NCBI RefSeq assembly: GCF_024464655.1
Contig: NZ_JANHAV010000007.1
Location: 62,001 to 126,000, forward strand
Reading direction: 5' to 3'
DNA: 64,000 bases
Origin: Halobellus inordinatus
GTDB taxonomy: Archaea > Halobacteriota > Halobacteria > Halobacteriales > Haloferacaceae
Shown: positions 1 through 10,339 of the stretch, in pieces
How positions within the stretch are numbered: the stretch's first letter is position 1
Layout: each line of letters opens with the position of its first letter
Notes under the pieces: model-generated
What the model was told of the DNA's origin: nothing
Databases searched by the model: none
Seen by the model: only the letters and a program-made list of their open reading frames with translations
Program-made: the position numbers and the translations under genes

Positions 1-298
1 GGGTTACTGCGTGCGCTCATAGTGAGTCACTCCAAGAGGTAGTACGACGGCCATCAGCAAATAATCTCGGGTCAGGCGGTAAACACTCGACCGGCCATCG
101 CTTTGGATCAGTGACGCTGACCGATCGGCTATTATGCGACCCTTGTGTCTGTTATTACCGTATTAGCTGTACAAACACAACGTTAGCTGGCTCAGCGTCT
201 GATTACTTATTGTTTTGTCGTATGTGGTTGTCTCCAACGGGCGCGAGAGCCCCCGTGATCGATATGCAACAGATGGGAGATCCAGACAGGAATCGACG
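1..298. other. Region upstream of the first gene, no gene recognised
   Basis: I see no convincing coding sequence here. The part from about 100 to 230 is AT-richer and probably holds the promoter of the large surface-protein gene that starts at 299. An in-frame TTG at 215 would add 28 residues, but these are not signal-peptide-like. Confidence 0.4.
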
Positions 299-3200
299 AT
301 GAACAGGCAACGACAAGCGACAGCGCTCGTACTCGTCGCGCTGATGCTGTTCTCGGTCGCCGGAACAGGATTCGCTGCGGGGAGTCCGAGCTCAGTAGCG
401 GAAGTGGAATCGCAGCCGACAGCGAGTATCGGCTCGGGTGAGCAGGCCGCGGTGACCGCAGCCGCTGGCGATGTTCTGTACCGCGCGAACGCGGGCGGAA
501 GCTTCACTGCGGACGGTAACCAGTGGGACCCGCTCGTGGACTACCAGGTCGCCGGGGAAGACGAGACCTCTTCTCACGGCCAGCCCAGCACGATCCACAG
601 TTCGGTCCCCGCGGGGACACCCAGTCAGATCTGGGAGACCGAACGCTGGGACCCGAGCGACGGAGAAGAGATGCAGTACGAGTTCGATGTCGCGAGCGGC
701 CAGCAGGTCGAGGTCCGACTGTACTTCTACGACGGCTACTCGGGCACCAGCAGCGTCGGTGACCGGGTATTCGACGTCAGCATCGAGGGACAGACGGTCC
801 TCGACGACTTCGACATTATCGAGACGTACGGCGACGACACGGGTGCGATGGAGTCGTTCACCGTCACGAGCGACGGCACGATCGACGTCGACTTCGGTCA
901 CGTGACGGAGAACCCCCAGGTCAACGCGATCGAGATTGTCTCGGCCGAACCACAGTCCGATACGCTCGGTGGACCGGGCTCGGTCGACTTCGGTCAGGTG
1001 CTGGTCGACAACTCCGAGCAGGAGACGGTCACCGTGACGAATCTCGGCGGTGACGGCGACCCGAGCATCGACATCACAGACGTCTCGGTCACCGGGTCAG
1101 ACGCGGACGAGTTCACGGCTGGAGCGGCGTCCGATACGTCGCTCGCGCCCGGCGACTCTTCTAACATTCCGGTAAGCTTCTCGCCGTCCAGTGTCGACCC
1201 GATGAGCGCGACGCTCGAGATCAGCCACTCTGGGTCCAACTCCCCGCTGACGGTGGACCTCTCGGGCGAGGGCGCGAGCGCGGTCGACCCAAGCTTCCAG
1301 AAGAGCAAGCTGGAGGGCTTCAGTGCGGGTAGCCCGACGGCCATCGACTTCGGGCCCGACGGCCGGGCCTACGTCTCGACGCAGGGCGGAACGGTGTACG
1401 CGCTGAACGTCACTCGAACCGGCGAGAACAGCTACGAAGTCGAAAACGAGGTCGAGATTGATGCCATCAAGGACATCCCGAACCACGACGACTTCGGGAA
1501 CATCGACACCGGCGAGGACAACCGCCAGATCACCGGGCTGACCGTCGGCGGTACCGCCGACCAGCCCGTCGTCTACGTCTCCTCGAGCGACCCCGAGATC
1601 GACGTGGGGCAGGACGACGACGACACGGACACCAATTCCGGTGCCATCTCCCGACTGACGATCGCGCCCGGGAGCGACGGCGTGCTTCAAGCGAGCGAAG
1701 TCGACCACACTGTGATGGTCCTCGGGCTTCCGCGCTCCGAGGAGAACCACGCGACGAACGGCCTCGACCTGACTCCCGACGGCGACACGCTCTACGTCGC
1801 CCAGGGCGGCCACACCAACAAGGGCGCGCCGGGCGACAACTTCGGCCACACGCCGGAGTACGCGCTGTCGGCGGCGGTCCTCGAGATCGACCTGGCACAG
1901 ATCGAGAACAACCACCAGGCGACGAGCCTGCAGACGCACAACAGCGAGTACCTGGACCTCGACTACCTGTACGCCCTCCCGACCATCCAGGGCGGCGACC
2001 TGCCGTTCGGCGGTAACGACGGCATCAACCAGGCGAAGCTCGTCGAGGGCGGTCCGGTGCAGATATTCTCGCCCGGCTACCGGAACCCCTACGACCTGGT
2101 CCTCGCGGAGAGCGGCCAGCTCTACGTCAGCGACCACGGTCCGAACGGCGGTTGGGGCGGCCAGCCGGCCGACGCGAACGGCAACACCGTGGCCGAGGCG
2201 TCGAGCGTGACTAACCACCCGAACGAGGACGGTAGCTTCACGACGAGTGACCAGCTCATCGCGGCCGACGAGGGCGACTATGCCGGCCACGCCGCGCCCA
2301 TCCGTGCGAACCCGACCGGTGCGGACATCTACAACGCGGACGGAGAGGTGATTCTCGACATCGACGCGTCAAACTCCCCCGTTCCGGAGAGTCTGGTCGA
2401 CCCGCGGCAGGCCGACTACATCCCACCGACCAGCGGCTCGCCCGATCCAGGCGCGCCCGCGGGTAGCGCCAACACGATGGAGTTCGAGGACGGCAGCAAG
2501 GTCCTCTTCGGGCCGACCGGTGGGACCGGACAGTACACCGCCTCGAACTTCGGCGGCGCGATGGAGGGCGACCTCCTGCAGGTCGAACTCAGCGGTAACA
2601 TTTACCGCGTGGAACTGAGCGCCGACGGTGAGACGGTCACGAACGTCGAACAGATCGGCAACACCGGCGGCGCGCTCGGTATCTCCGCGCAGGACGACGG
2701 CGAGGTCTTCCCCGGGACGATCTGGACCGCCAACCACGGCGGTAACGACGTCACCATCTTCGAGCCGGTCGACTACGGCGACGGCGACACGGGCGAGCAG
2801 TGCGACCCCGACAACCTCGACCCGGAGAGCGACGCGGACGGTGACGGCTACACCAACGAAGACGAACTCGCCGTGGGAACCGATCCCTGTTCGTCGGCCT
2901 CCACGCCGGCCGACTTCGACGACGACGGCAATCCGAACGAGCTCGATCCCGACGACGACAACGACGGACTCGACGACACCGAGGACCCGTTCGCGGTTGA
3001 TCCGGACAACGGGCTTGACACGACCCTCCCCGTCCAGCACGACCTCTCCGAACTGAGCCTGTTCGGCGAGAACGGCCAGGGCTGGACCGGGCTGATGGTG
3101 AATGGCACCGACTATCAGAACCTCTACGACCCGACGCAGATGACGGTCGGCGGCGCGGCGGAGGTCCTGACGGTCGAGAACGTCCCTCAGGGTGACGCCC

Positions 3201-6200
3201 ACGCGGGCACGAACACGCAGCAGTACGCGTTCCAGTTCGGCGTCAACCCGCCGGACGAGCCGTTCACGGTCGAGTCGACGGTCGCCTCCTTCCCGGAGAA
3301 CCCCAAGGACTTCCAGTCCGCCGGCATCTACGTCGGCACCGGCGACCAGTCCAACTACTCGAAGCTCGTCGTCGCGGCCGACGGCGGCAACGGCGGCATC
3401 GAGTTCGCCCAGGAGGAGGGCGACTCGTTCACGCACCAGACCTCACCGAACATCGTCAGCGATAGTAACGTCACCGGCGCGGACACGACGCTCCGGCTGA
3501 CGGTCGATCCGACGACCGACCCGATGCCGGACAACGGCGAGGACGAAGTCGCCCTCACCGCCGAGTACGAGGTCGACGGTGAGACGAAGGAAGTCGGGAC
3601 GGCCGCGATTCCGGCGTCCTGGCTCGACACCTCCGACGGCACCGGCCTCGCGGTGGGCGTCATCTCGACGTCGAACGGTGCGAGTTCGACGTTCGACGCG
3701 ACGTGGACCGACATCAGTGTCGAATACGTCACTCCGCCCGCAAACCAGCCGCCGACCGCCGACGCGGGCTCCGACCAGACGGTCGACGAGGGCCAGCAGG
3801 TCACGCTTGACGGCTCCGAATCCAGCGATCCTGACGGTGACTCTATGAGCTACTCGTGGACCCAGACGGCCGGTCCGTCGGTGACCCTCTCGGACGCCGA
3901 CACGGCGACGCCGACGTTCACTGCGCCCGACATCGGCGCTGACGAGACGCTCACCTTCGAGGTCGAAGTCTCCGACGGCGAGGCGACCGACACCGACACG
4001 GTCGACGTCACGGTGCAGGACACGGACGTGGCGACCGGTGACGTCGTGTTCGCGGTGAACTCCGGCGGCTCGGAGTACACGGCCACTGGCGGCACAGTCT
4101 ACCAGGCCGACACGAACTTTGACGGCGGCTCGACGTACAACGTCTCGCAGCCGATCAACGACACGCAGAACGACCCGCTGTACCACACCGAACGGTACGG
4201 ACAGAACTTCAGCTACGACATCCCGCTGGAGAACGGCACGTACCAGGTCACCCTGAAGTTCGCCGAGATCTACCAGGGGGTCTCTCCCCAGGACTCGCCG
4301 GACTCGACGGGTCCTGACGACGGTACAAACGAGAACGACCGCGTGTTCGACGTGACCATCGAGGGACAGCAGGTCATCGAGAACAAGGACCTCTATGCGG
4401 AGGTCGGTCCGCTGAACGCGACCGACGAGACGTTCACTGTCGAGGTCACCGACGGTGAACTGAACGTCGCGTTCCCCTGGGACTCGGATAACTACGACAA
4501 CGCGAAGATATCGGCGATCAAGATCGTCGCAGTCGGAGAGGAACCCGACGGCGAGATGACCGTCGCGGAGGCAGTCGCGAGCTACGGTGACGGCGACGAC
4601 TCTACGATCAGTCTGCAGGAGATCCAGACGGGCATCAACTGGTGGTCGACTGGTACGGAAGTCCCGAACACTGGCGGGGAGACGATCTCCCTCCAGGAGA
4701 TCCAGCAGTTGATCAATATGTGGTCGACCGGCGCGACCGTCGGCGACGGCGGTGACAACACCGCTCCGACGATCGACCCCATCTCGGACCAGACGGTCAC
4801 CGAGGGCGACTCGGCGACCGTCCCGGTCAACGCGAACGACCTCGACGGCGACGCTGTGTCGCTGTCGGTCAGCGGTCCCGACTTCGTCAGCCTCTCGAAC
4901 AGCGAGCTTACCATCGCCCCGCAGTCGGGCGACGCCGGCACCTACACGGTCGAGGTCACGGCCGACGACGGCCAGGCCACCACGACCGAGAGCTTCCAGC
5001 TCACCGTCAACGAGCCCAGTGCAGCCACCGGCTCGGCGCAGGTCGCGATCACGCCCGACAGCGGAACCGAGGCGAGCACCTACGGCGGTGGCTCGTTTAC
5101 CGTCGAGAACACCGGCGACCAGCAGATATCGTCGGTCACCTTCGACCTCTCGGAGTCGGCGATGCCCGATATGGTGTTCGATCCGGCGGGCACCGCCGGC
5201 GACCAGGCTGCGAAGGGCCTGAACATCGACTCCCAATCGGGTGACGGCGTCGGCGTCGTGAGCACGGCGGACGACGACGTGTTCAGCCAGCCGCACAACG
5301 GCGTGAACGGCTCCGACGGCTACGACGTGCTGACGATCGAGTTCACCGACTTCGACCCCGGCGAGTCGGTCTCGTTCTCAGCGGACAACGACCCGACGAG
5401 CATCAAGGACGCGACCGTTTCCTCCCAGGAGGCCGGTCCGGTCTCCGGTCTCGAACTCGCCCGCTCCAGCGTGAGCGTCGAGTACGCGGACGGAAGTGCC
5501 CAGGAGACGCAGCTGTTCGGTGACGGCAGCGCGGGCGGCGCACAGGCGACGCTCGACGAGTCGGTCGCACCGGCACCGACCATCGACGTGCAGGACGTCG
5601 ACCTCAACGACGGCGTGCTCCGCGACCACCACAGCGCGGCCACCGTGAACGAAGCCGACCAGACCGTGACCGTCACTGGCCAGCCCGGCGAGACGGTCAC
5701 GCTGCTGCACTTCGAGAGCGAACTCGAACTCGACAACGTGCCCGAGTACGACGGTACGCCCGGTTACGACATCGAGGCCTATGAGGCGAACAAGATCGAG
5801 AACGTCGACTATCAGACGGTCCCCCTCGACTCGAACGGGGAGGCCGAAGTGCCTGTCACGCTGCTCAACACGACCGCAGTCGGCGGCTACAACTACTTCG
5901 TGGCGACCCAGGGCGAGCCCGGTTCCGACACCGGCCTCGACTCGAACGTGGTCGTCCTGAAGTACGAGGAGAGCGCCGGCGACGGTGGTGACGACGACGG
6001 CGTCACCAGCTTCGCCGTGAACGCCGGCGGTGACGCCTACACTGCCGCGGACGGCACAGAGTTCCAGGCTGACGCTAACTTCGACGGCGGCTCGACGTTC
6101 ACGACGGGGAACTCGGGGACGCCCTCGAATCCCGAGATCTCGAACACCGAGGACGATGAGCTGTACTACACCGAGCGGTACGGCGACTTCAGCTACGATG

Positions 6201-7297
6201 TGCCTCTCGAAGACGGCGAGTACGAGGTCACTCTGCACTTCGTGGAGATCTACCAGGGCGTGGCGAACGACGGTGGCGAAGGCGACCGCCTGTTCAATGT
6301 CTCGATCGAGGGGCAGAAGGTCCTCGACGAGTACGACATCTACGCGGAAGCCGGTGGTGCGCACGCCGCCGTCACCGAGACGTTTACCACCGAGGTCACC
6401 GACGGCGAACTGAACGTCGACTTCAGCACCGTCGAAGACAACGCGAAGGTGTCGGCAATTGAGATCGACCCCGTCAACGAAGACGGCGACGACAACGCCG
6501 CGCCGACGATCGACTCAATCGACAACCAGACCGTCACCGCGGGCGAGACTGCCCAGGTCACCGTCAACGCCTCCGACGACGACGGCGACTCGCTGACGCT
6601 GTCGGTCGACGGACCGGACTTCGTCGACCTGACGGACGACGGCGACGGGACCGGGACGCTTGACATCGCTCCCAAAGACGGCGACGCCGGAACTTACACT
6701 GTCGAAGTGACGGCCGACGACGGCACCACCACGACCACCGAGAGCTTCGAGGTGGCCGTTGAGGAGGCCGAGGCCCAGCTGCTTCACCGCGTGAACGCGG
6801 GCGAGAGCACGACGCTCTCTGCGACCGACGACGGCCCCGACTGGACCGGTGTGGCTGACACGAGTTCGCCGTATCTCACGTCGGCCGACGCCGCTGATAA
6901 CAACTACTGCGGCGGCGATGACATCACGCCAGACAGCACGGTTCCCTCGTCCACCCCTGACGGCGTGTGGGACTGCGAGCGCTACGGGAACTCCACGTGG
7001 GAGTTCTCCGTGGACTCCGGTCAGCAGGTCGAGGTCCGACTCTACCTCGGGAACTCCTTCGACGGCGCCAGCGAGCCCGGTGATCGTCAGTTCAACGTCT
7101 CTGTCGAGGGCCAGCAGGTCCTGACGCAGTACGACCCTGTGGCTGACGTCGGCCACGCGACGGGAACGATGAAGAACTTCACCGTCACCGACGACGGCGA
7201 CGGGACGATCACGGTCGCCTTCGAGAAGGGCGCGGTCGAGAATCCAGAGATCCGCGCCATCGAGATGCTTGAATCGTCGGACAGCAGCTCGCAGTAG
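299..7297 (+). CDS. Very large secreted multidomain surface protein (malectin, beta-propeller, PKD, dockerin-like)
   Basis: This 2332-residue protein starts with a Sec-type signal peptide (MNRQRQ, then a hydrophobic run ending near GFAAG), which is why I place the start at 299. Domains in order, residues approximate: malectin-like 57-217, a HYDIN/choice-of-anchor-like Ig fold 219-328, a glucose/sorbosone-type beta-propeller 331-834, a calcium-binding thrombospondin type 3-like Asp-rich segment 835-902, a concanavalin-like domain 908-1146, PKD 1146-1242, malectin 1248-1414, a dockerin-like pair of helices (two ISLQEIQ motifs) 1419-1479, a cadherin/Ig-like domain, a cohesin-like or unknown region, malectin near 1901-2057, another cadherin-like domain, and malectin 2159-2328. 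No C-terminal membrane anchor is visible. Malectin and PKD folds bind carbohydrate or act as spacers, so a glycan-binding or sugar-oxidising cell-surface role is likely. The propeller's enzyme activity is unproven. Confidence 0.85.
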   Translation: MNRQRQATALVLVALMLFSVAGTGFAAGSPSSVAEVESQPTASIGSGEQAAVTAAAGDVLYRANAGGSFTADGNQWDPLVDYQVAGEDETSSHGQPSTIHSSVPAGTPSQIWETERWDPSDGEEMQYEFDVASGQQVEVRLYFYDGYSGTSSVGDRVFDVSIEGQTVLDDFDIIETYGDDTGAMESFTVTSDGTIDVDFGHVTENPQVNAIEIVSAEPQSDTLGGPGSVDFGQVLVDNSEQETVTVTNLGGDGDPSIDITDVSVTGSDADEFTAGAASDTSLAPGDSSNIPVSFSPSSVDPMSATLEISHSGSNSPLTVDLSGEGASAVDPSFQKSKLEGFSAGSPTAIDFGPDGRAYVSTQGGTVYALNVTRTGENSYEVENEVEIDAIKDIPNHDDFGNIDTGEDNRQITGLTVGGTADQPVVYVSSSDPEIDVGQDDDDTDTNSGAISRLTIAPGSDGVLQASEVDHTVMVLGLPRSEENHATNGLDLTPDGDTLYVAQGGHTNKGAPGDNFGHTPEYALSAAVLEIDLAQIENNHQATSLQTHNSEYLDLDYLYALPTIQGGDLPFGGNDGINQAKLVEGGPVQIFSPGYRNPYDLVLAESGQLYVSDHGPNGGWGGQPADANGNTVAEASSVTNHPNEDGSFTTSDQLIAADEGDYAGHAAPIRANPTGADIYNADGEVILDIDASNSPVPESLVDPRQADYIPPTSGSPDPGAPAGSANTMEFEDGSKVLFGPTGGTGQYTASNFGGAMEGDLLQVELSGNIYRVELSADGETVTNVEQIGNTGGALGISAQDDGEVFPGTIWTANHGGNDVTIFEPVDYGDGDTGEQCDPDNLDPESDADGDGYTNEDELAVGTDPCSSASTPADFDDDGNPNELDPDDDNDGLDDTEDPFAVDPDNGLDTTLPVQHDLSELSLFGENGQGWTGLMVNGTDYQNLYDPTQMTVGGAAEVLTVENVPQGDAHAGTNTQQYAFQFGVNPPDEPFTVESTVASFPENPKDFQSAGIYVGTGDQSNYSKLVVAADGGNGGIEFAQEEGDSFTHQTSPNIVSDSNVTGADTTLRLTVDPTTDPMPDNGEDEVALTAEYEVDGETKEVGTAAIPASWLDTSDGTGLAVGVISTSNGASSTFDATWTDISVEYVTPPANQPPTADAGSDQTVDEGQQVTLDGSESSDPDGDSMSYSWTQTAGPSVTLSDADTATPTFTAPDIGADETLTFEVEVSDGEATDTDTVDVTVQDTDVATGDVVFAVNSGGSEYTATGGTVYQADTNFDGGSTYNVSQPINDTQNDPLYHTERYGQNFSYDIPLENGTYQVTLKFAEIYQGVSPQDSPDSTGPDDGTNENDRVFDVTIEGQQVIENKDLYAEVGPLNATDETFTVEVTDGELNVAFPWDSDNYDNAKISAIKIVAVGEEPDGEMTVAEAVASYGDGDDSTISLQEIQTGINWWSTGTEVPNTGGETISLQEIQQLINMWSTGATVGDGGDNTAPTIDPISDQTVTEGDSATVPVNANDLDGDAVSLSVSGPDFVSLSNSELTIAPQSGDAGTYTVEVTADDGQATTTESFQLTVNEPSAATGSAQVAITPDSGTEASTYGGGSFTVENTGDQQISSVTFDLSESAMPDMVFDPAGTAGDQAAKGLNIDSQSGDGVGVVSTADDDVFSQPHNGVNGSDGYDVLTIEFTDFDPGESVSFSADNDPTSIKDATVSSQEAGPVSGLELARSSVSVEYADGSAQETQLFGDGSAGGAQATLDESVAPAPTIDVQDVDLNDGVLRDHHSAATVNEADQTVTVTGQPGETVTLLHFESELELDNVPEYDGTPGYDIEAYEANKIENVDYQTVPLDSNGEAEVPVTLLNTTAVGGYNYFVATQGEPGSDTGLDSNVVVLKYEESAGDGGDDDGVTSFAVNAGGDAYTAADGTEFQADANFDGGSTFTTGNSGTPSNPEISNTEDDELYYTERYGDFSYDVPLEDGEYEVTLHFVEIYQGVANDGGEGDRLFNVSIEGQKVLDEYDIYAEAGGAHAAVTETFTTEVTDGELNVDFSTVEDNAKVSAIEIDPVNEDGDDNAAPTIDSIDNQTVTAGETAQVTVNASDDDGDSLTLSVDGPDFVDLTDDGDGTGTLDIAPKDGDAGTYTVEVTADDGTTTTTESFEVAVEEAEAQLLHRVNAGESTTLSATDDGPDWTGVADTSSPYLTSADAADNNYCGGDDITPDSTVPSSTPDGVWDCERYGNSTWEFSVDSGQQVEVRLYLGNSFDGASEPGDRQFNVSVEGQQVLTQYDPVADVGHATGTMKNFTVTDDGDGTITVAFEKGAVENPEIRAIEMLESSDSSSQ

Positions 7298-7311
7298 CGA
7301 CATCCAGCCCG

Positions 7312-7632
7312 ATGAATGAGAATCCCGCACCCGCCGTCGATGGACGCCCGGAGTCGGCCCCCGAGGCCGGCCCCGCCAGCGACGCGTGCCTGCGGTCCAA
7401 TGACGACCGGACGACGCGGCATCTCGTCGTCGATCACCGACCGGTGCCCTTCGGGGGTAACCACAGAGACCGAATCGCGCCGGTCGGAGGGTGTCCCGGC
7501 GGTCAGCGGACGCAACACGGCCCGAGGACCTCCCAGTTCCCGATCGCGGGGCGTCGGGGCGCAAGTGCGCTGACCGACCTCACGCGAGCCGAGCAGCACG
7601 AACACAGTCGACAAAACAGCAATCAGCTATGA
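7312..7632 (+). CDS. Possible small hypothetical protein, translationally coupled to the next gene
   Basis: This 106-residue frame begins 14 bases after the stop of the giant surface protein, and its stop overlaps the ATG of the next gene (ATGA). It fills the otherwise empty 331 bp gap. It is His- and Arg-rich, unlike the acidic neighbours, and the second half has weaker third-position GC, so it may be a chance frame in a spacer. No family was recognised. Confidence 0.25.
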   Translation: MNENPAPAVDGRPESAPEAGPASDACLRSNDDRTTRHLVVDHRPVPFGGNHRDRIAPVGGCPGGQRTQHGPRTSQFPIAGRRGASALTDLTRAEQHEHSRQNSNQL

Positions 7633-10280
7633 AAAACGCTCAGAAACGATTCACTCGGACGGTAGCCGCGCTCGCCGCGCTTATGCTCGTCCTGTCGGTG
7701 CTCTCACCGATCGGGATGGTCGCGGCGGTAGACGGCATCACCGTCACACAACAGGCGGACAGTACGACAGTCACCCCCGGCGATACGATGACGTTCACGA
7801 CGGACGTGAGCGTCGATAACGAGCAGATCGAAACGTCGAGTATCGGACTCCAGACGGACCGCCCCGACGGCTGGGAGATCACCAGGCAGAACGGTGAGTT
7901 CCTTGGGCACGGGCCCGATGGGTGGCTGTGGTTCAGCACTACCGGCGTCTCGGGCTCCGACACTGTGCAGTACACGGTCGAAGTCCCGAGTGACGCCGAG
8001 AGCGGGGATTACGACATCTCCGTGACGGCGTCGACGTCCGACGGCGAGGCGAGTACCACCGATACGACAACCATCTCGGTCGAGCCCGAGCAGACGAACA
8101 CCGCGCCCACCGCGGACGCGGGCGACGATCAGACGGTCGAGGAGGGCGACACCGTGACGCTCGACGCATCCGAATCCAGCGATCCGGACGGCGACTCGCT
8201 GAGCTACTCGTGGACGGTTGCCGACGACGCGGGGACCTCGGTGAGCCTCTCGGACGCCGACACGGCGACGCCGACGTTCACCGCGCCCAGCGTCGACAGC
8301 GAGACGACGCTCAGCTTCCAGATCGAGGTCGCAGACGGCAACGACGGCACCGACTCCGACTCGGTGAGTGTGACCGTTCAGCCGACCCAGCCCGCGAATC
8401 AGGCGCCGACGATCGACGCGATTTCCGACCAGACGGTGACTGAGGGCGACTCGGCGACTGTCCCGGTCAGCGCCGACGACCCCGACGGCGACACGGTGTC
8501 GCTGTCGCTGAGCCAGGCACCCGACTTCGTCAGCCTCGCGAACGGCGAGCTAACCATCGCCTCGCAGTCCGGCGACGCGGGCACGTACACGGTCGAGGTG
8601 ACCGCCGACGACGGCCAGGCCACTACGACCGAGAGCTTCCAGCTCACCGTCGAAGAGCTACCGAACCAGTCCCCAACGGCCGCGTTCTCCCACTCGCCCA
8701 CCGATCCGGAAGTCGGTGAGGACGTGACGTTCGACGCCTCGGCGTCCGAGGACTCCGGCGGCTCGATCGCGAGCTACGAGTGGGACTTCGGCGACGGTTC
8801 GACTGACTCCGGTGAGTCGGTCACGCACACCTTCAGTTCGCCCGGCGACTACGACGTCGAACTGACGGTGACCGACGACGACGGCGCGACCGACACCACG
8901 ACGCAGACGGTCTCAGTCGCCGAGACGGCCGCTCCCGCTAACTTCCAAATTTCGGCGATCGACGTCGAATCGCCGGTCACGCAGGGCGACACGGCGACCG
9001 TCTCGGCGACTGTCGAGAACACCGGCGACGAAGGGACGCAGACAGTAGTTGTCGCCGTCGACGGTGCGACGGTCGACAGTCAGGACGTGACGCTCGCGGG
9101 CGGTGCGAGCGACGACGTCACCTTCGAGGTTGCTACTGACAGTCTCTCCGTCGGCGACCACGACGTCGACCTTTCGACTGCGAACGACTCCGCGAGCGGA
9201 CAGCTGACGGTGACCGAACCGGAACCCCCAGCAGACGACCTTGAGACGTCGGTGAGCCTCTCGCCAGCGAACGGTGAGACCTTCGTCGGCGGGGCGACGA
9301 CGTACGAACTCGTGGTCGACGACGCGCAGGGCGGCGTCGGCGCGTACGAGGCGACTGTCTCTCTCGACGACCCGTCTGTCGGCTCGATTACCGACGTGTC
9401 GCTGCAGGGCAGCCCGGCCGGACAGACGACCAACGTCGATGTCGCGTCGGACGGCTCCTCGGTCGAGATCGACGCTGCACTGATGGACACGGCAGACTCC
9501 GGTAGTGTTCCCGTGGCGACGATCACCGTTCAGGGGGACGCCGCTGGCGCGACCGATCTGAGTGCCTCCGTCTCGGCACTCGGCAACGAAGCCGGAAACA
9601 GCTACACAGTCACCGGCACGCAAGGCGCTTCGCTCTCTGTGACTGAGAAGTCGACGTCGGTGAGCCTCTCGCCGACGAGCAACGAGGTCGCCACCGGCGA
9701 CACGACGACGTTCGACCTCGTCGTCGACAACGCGGAAGGCGGCGTCGGTGCGTACACGGCGACCGTCTCCGTCGACGATCCGTCTGTCGGATCCATCACC
9801 GACGTGGAACTGCAAGGAGATCCGGCTGAGGGGACTTCGGAGGCCAACATCGCGGCCGACGGCTCCTCAGTCGCGATCGACGCTGCACTGATGAATACGG
9901 CCGACTCCGGAAGCGTGGTCGTTGCGACGATAACCGTCCAGGGTGAGGCAGCCGGCTCGACTTCCCTCTCGACCGCTGTCGAAGCGATTGCCGACGAAGA
10001 CGCGACCACTTACGCCGTCACCGGTACGAACGGTGCGTCCCTCACCGTCACCGAAATCACCGTCGGCAACTACACCAGTCCGGTCACTGACGTCGACGAC
10101 GACGGTGTCTACGAGGACATCAACGGCGACGGCGAGTTCAACATCGTCGACATCCAGGGCCTGTTCGTCAACCTCGACGACGAGGCCGTCCAGGACAACC
10201 CGTCCTACTTCGACTTCAACGGTGATGGTACTGTCGACGTCGTCGACGTCCAGGCTCTCTTCAACGAATTGACTACCTAA
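7629..10280 (+). CDS. Secreted PKD / CARDB / cohesin-like protein with C-terminal dockerin
   Basis: This 883-residue protein has an N-terminal signal peptide (MKNAQKRF, hydrophobic to about residue 36), which fixes the ATG at 7629. Domains, approximate: a CARDB/NPCBM-like beta domain 37-150, PKD/K319-like 155-254, a cadherin/Ig-like domain 255-342, a classical PKD with WDFGDGS motif 347-434, CARDB 435-530, two cohesin-like repeats 535-670 and 673-810 that share the GGVGAY motif, and a dockerin type I at 812-882 with two Ca-binding loops (DVDDDGVYEDINGDGEF and DFNGDGTVDVVD). Cohesin and dockerin domains bind each other, so self-assembly or docking onto the cohesin-bearing membrane protein encoded 59 bp downstream is plausible. 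Confidence 0.85.
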   Translation: MKNAQKRFTRTVAALAALMLVLSVLSPIGMVAAVDGITVTQQADSTTVTPGDTMTFTTDVSVDNEQIETSSIGLQTDRPDGWEITRQNGEFLGHGPDGWLWFSTTGVSGSDTVQYTVEVPSDAESGDYDISVTASTSDGEASTTDTTTISVEPEQTNTAPTADAGDDQTVEEGDTVTLDASESSDPDGDSLSYSWTVADDAGTSVSLSDADTATPTFTAPSVDSETTLSFQIEVADGNDGTDSDSVSVTVQPTQPANQAPTIDAISDQTVTEGDSATVPVSADDPDGDTVSLSLSQAPDFVSLANGELTIASQSGDAGTYTVEVTADDGQATTTESFQLTVEELPNQSPTAAFSHSPTDPEVGEDVTFDASASEDSGGSIASYEWDFGDGSTDSGESVTHTFSSPGDYDVELTVTDDDGATDTTTQTVSVAETAAPANFQISAIDVESPVTQGDTATVSATVENTGDEGTQTVVVAVDGATVDSQDVTLAGGASDDVTFEVATDSLSVGDHDVDLSTANDSASGQLTVTEPEPPADDLETSVSLSPANGETFVGGATTYELVVDDAQGGVGAYEATVSLDDPSVGSITDVSLQGSPAGQTTNVDVASDGSSVEIDAALMDTADSGSVPVATITVQGDAAGATDLSASVSALGNEAGNSYTVTGTQGASLSVTEKSTSVSLSPTSNEVATGDTTTFDLVVDNAEGGVGAYTATVSVDDPSVGSITDVELQGDPAEGTSEANIAADGSSVAIDAALMNTADSGSVVVATITVQGEAAGSTSLSTAVEAIADEDATTYAVTGTNGASLTVTEITVGNYTSPVTDVDDDGVYEDINGDGEFNIVDIQGLFVNLDDEAVQDNPSYFDFNGDGTVDVVDVQALFNELTT

Positions 10281-10339
10281 CTACGCCTCTCTTTCCGTTT
10301 CGAGCCACCACCAATCAAAAACATACACAGAGGACAGTA

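Noticed and set aside
3443-5296. 617-residue minus-strand open frame inside the giant surface gene
   Set aside because: Composition is Arg/Val-rich and unlike haloarchaeal proteins; the + strand gene has clear domains. Long antisense frames are common at this GC content.
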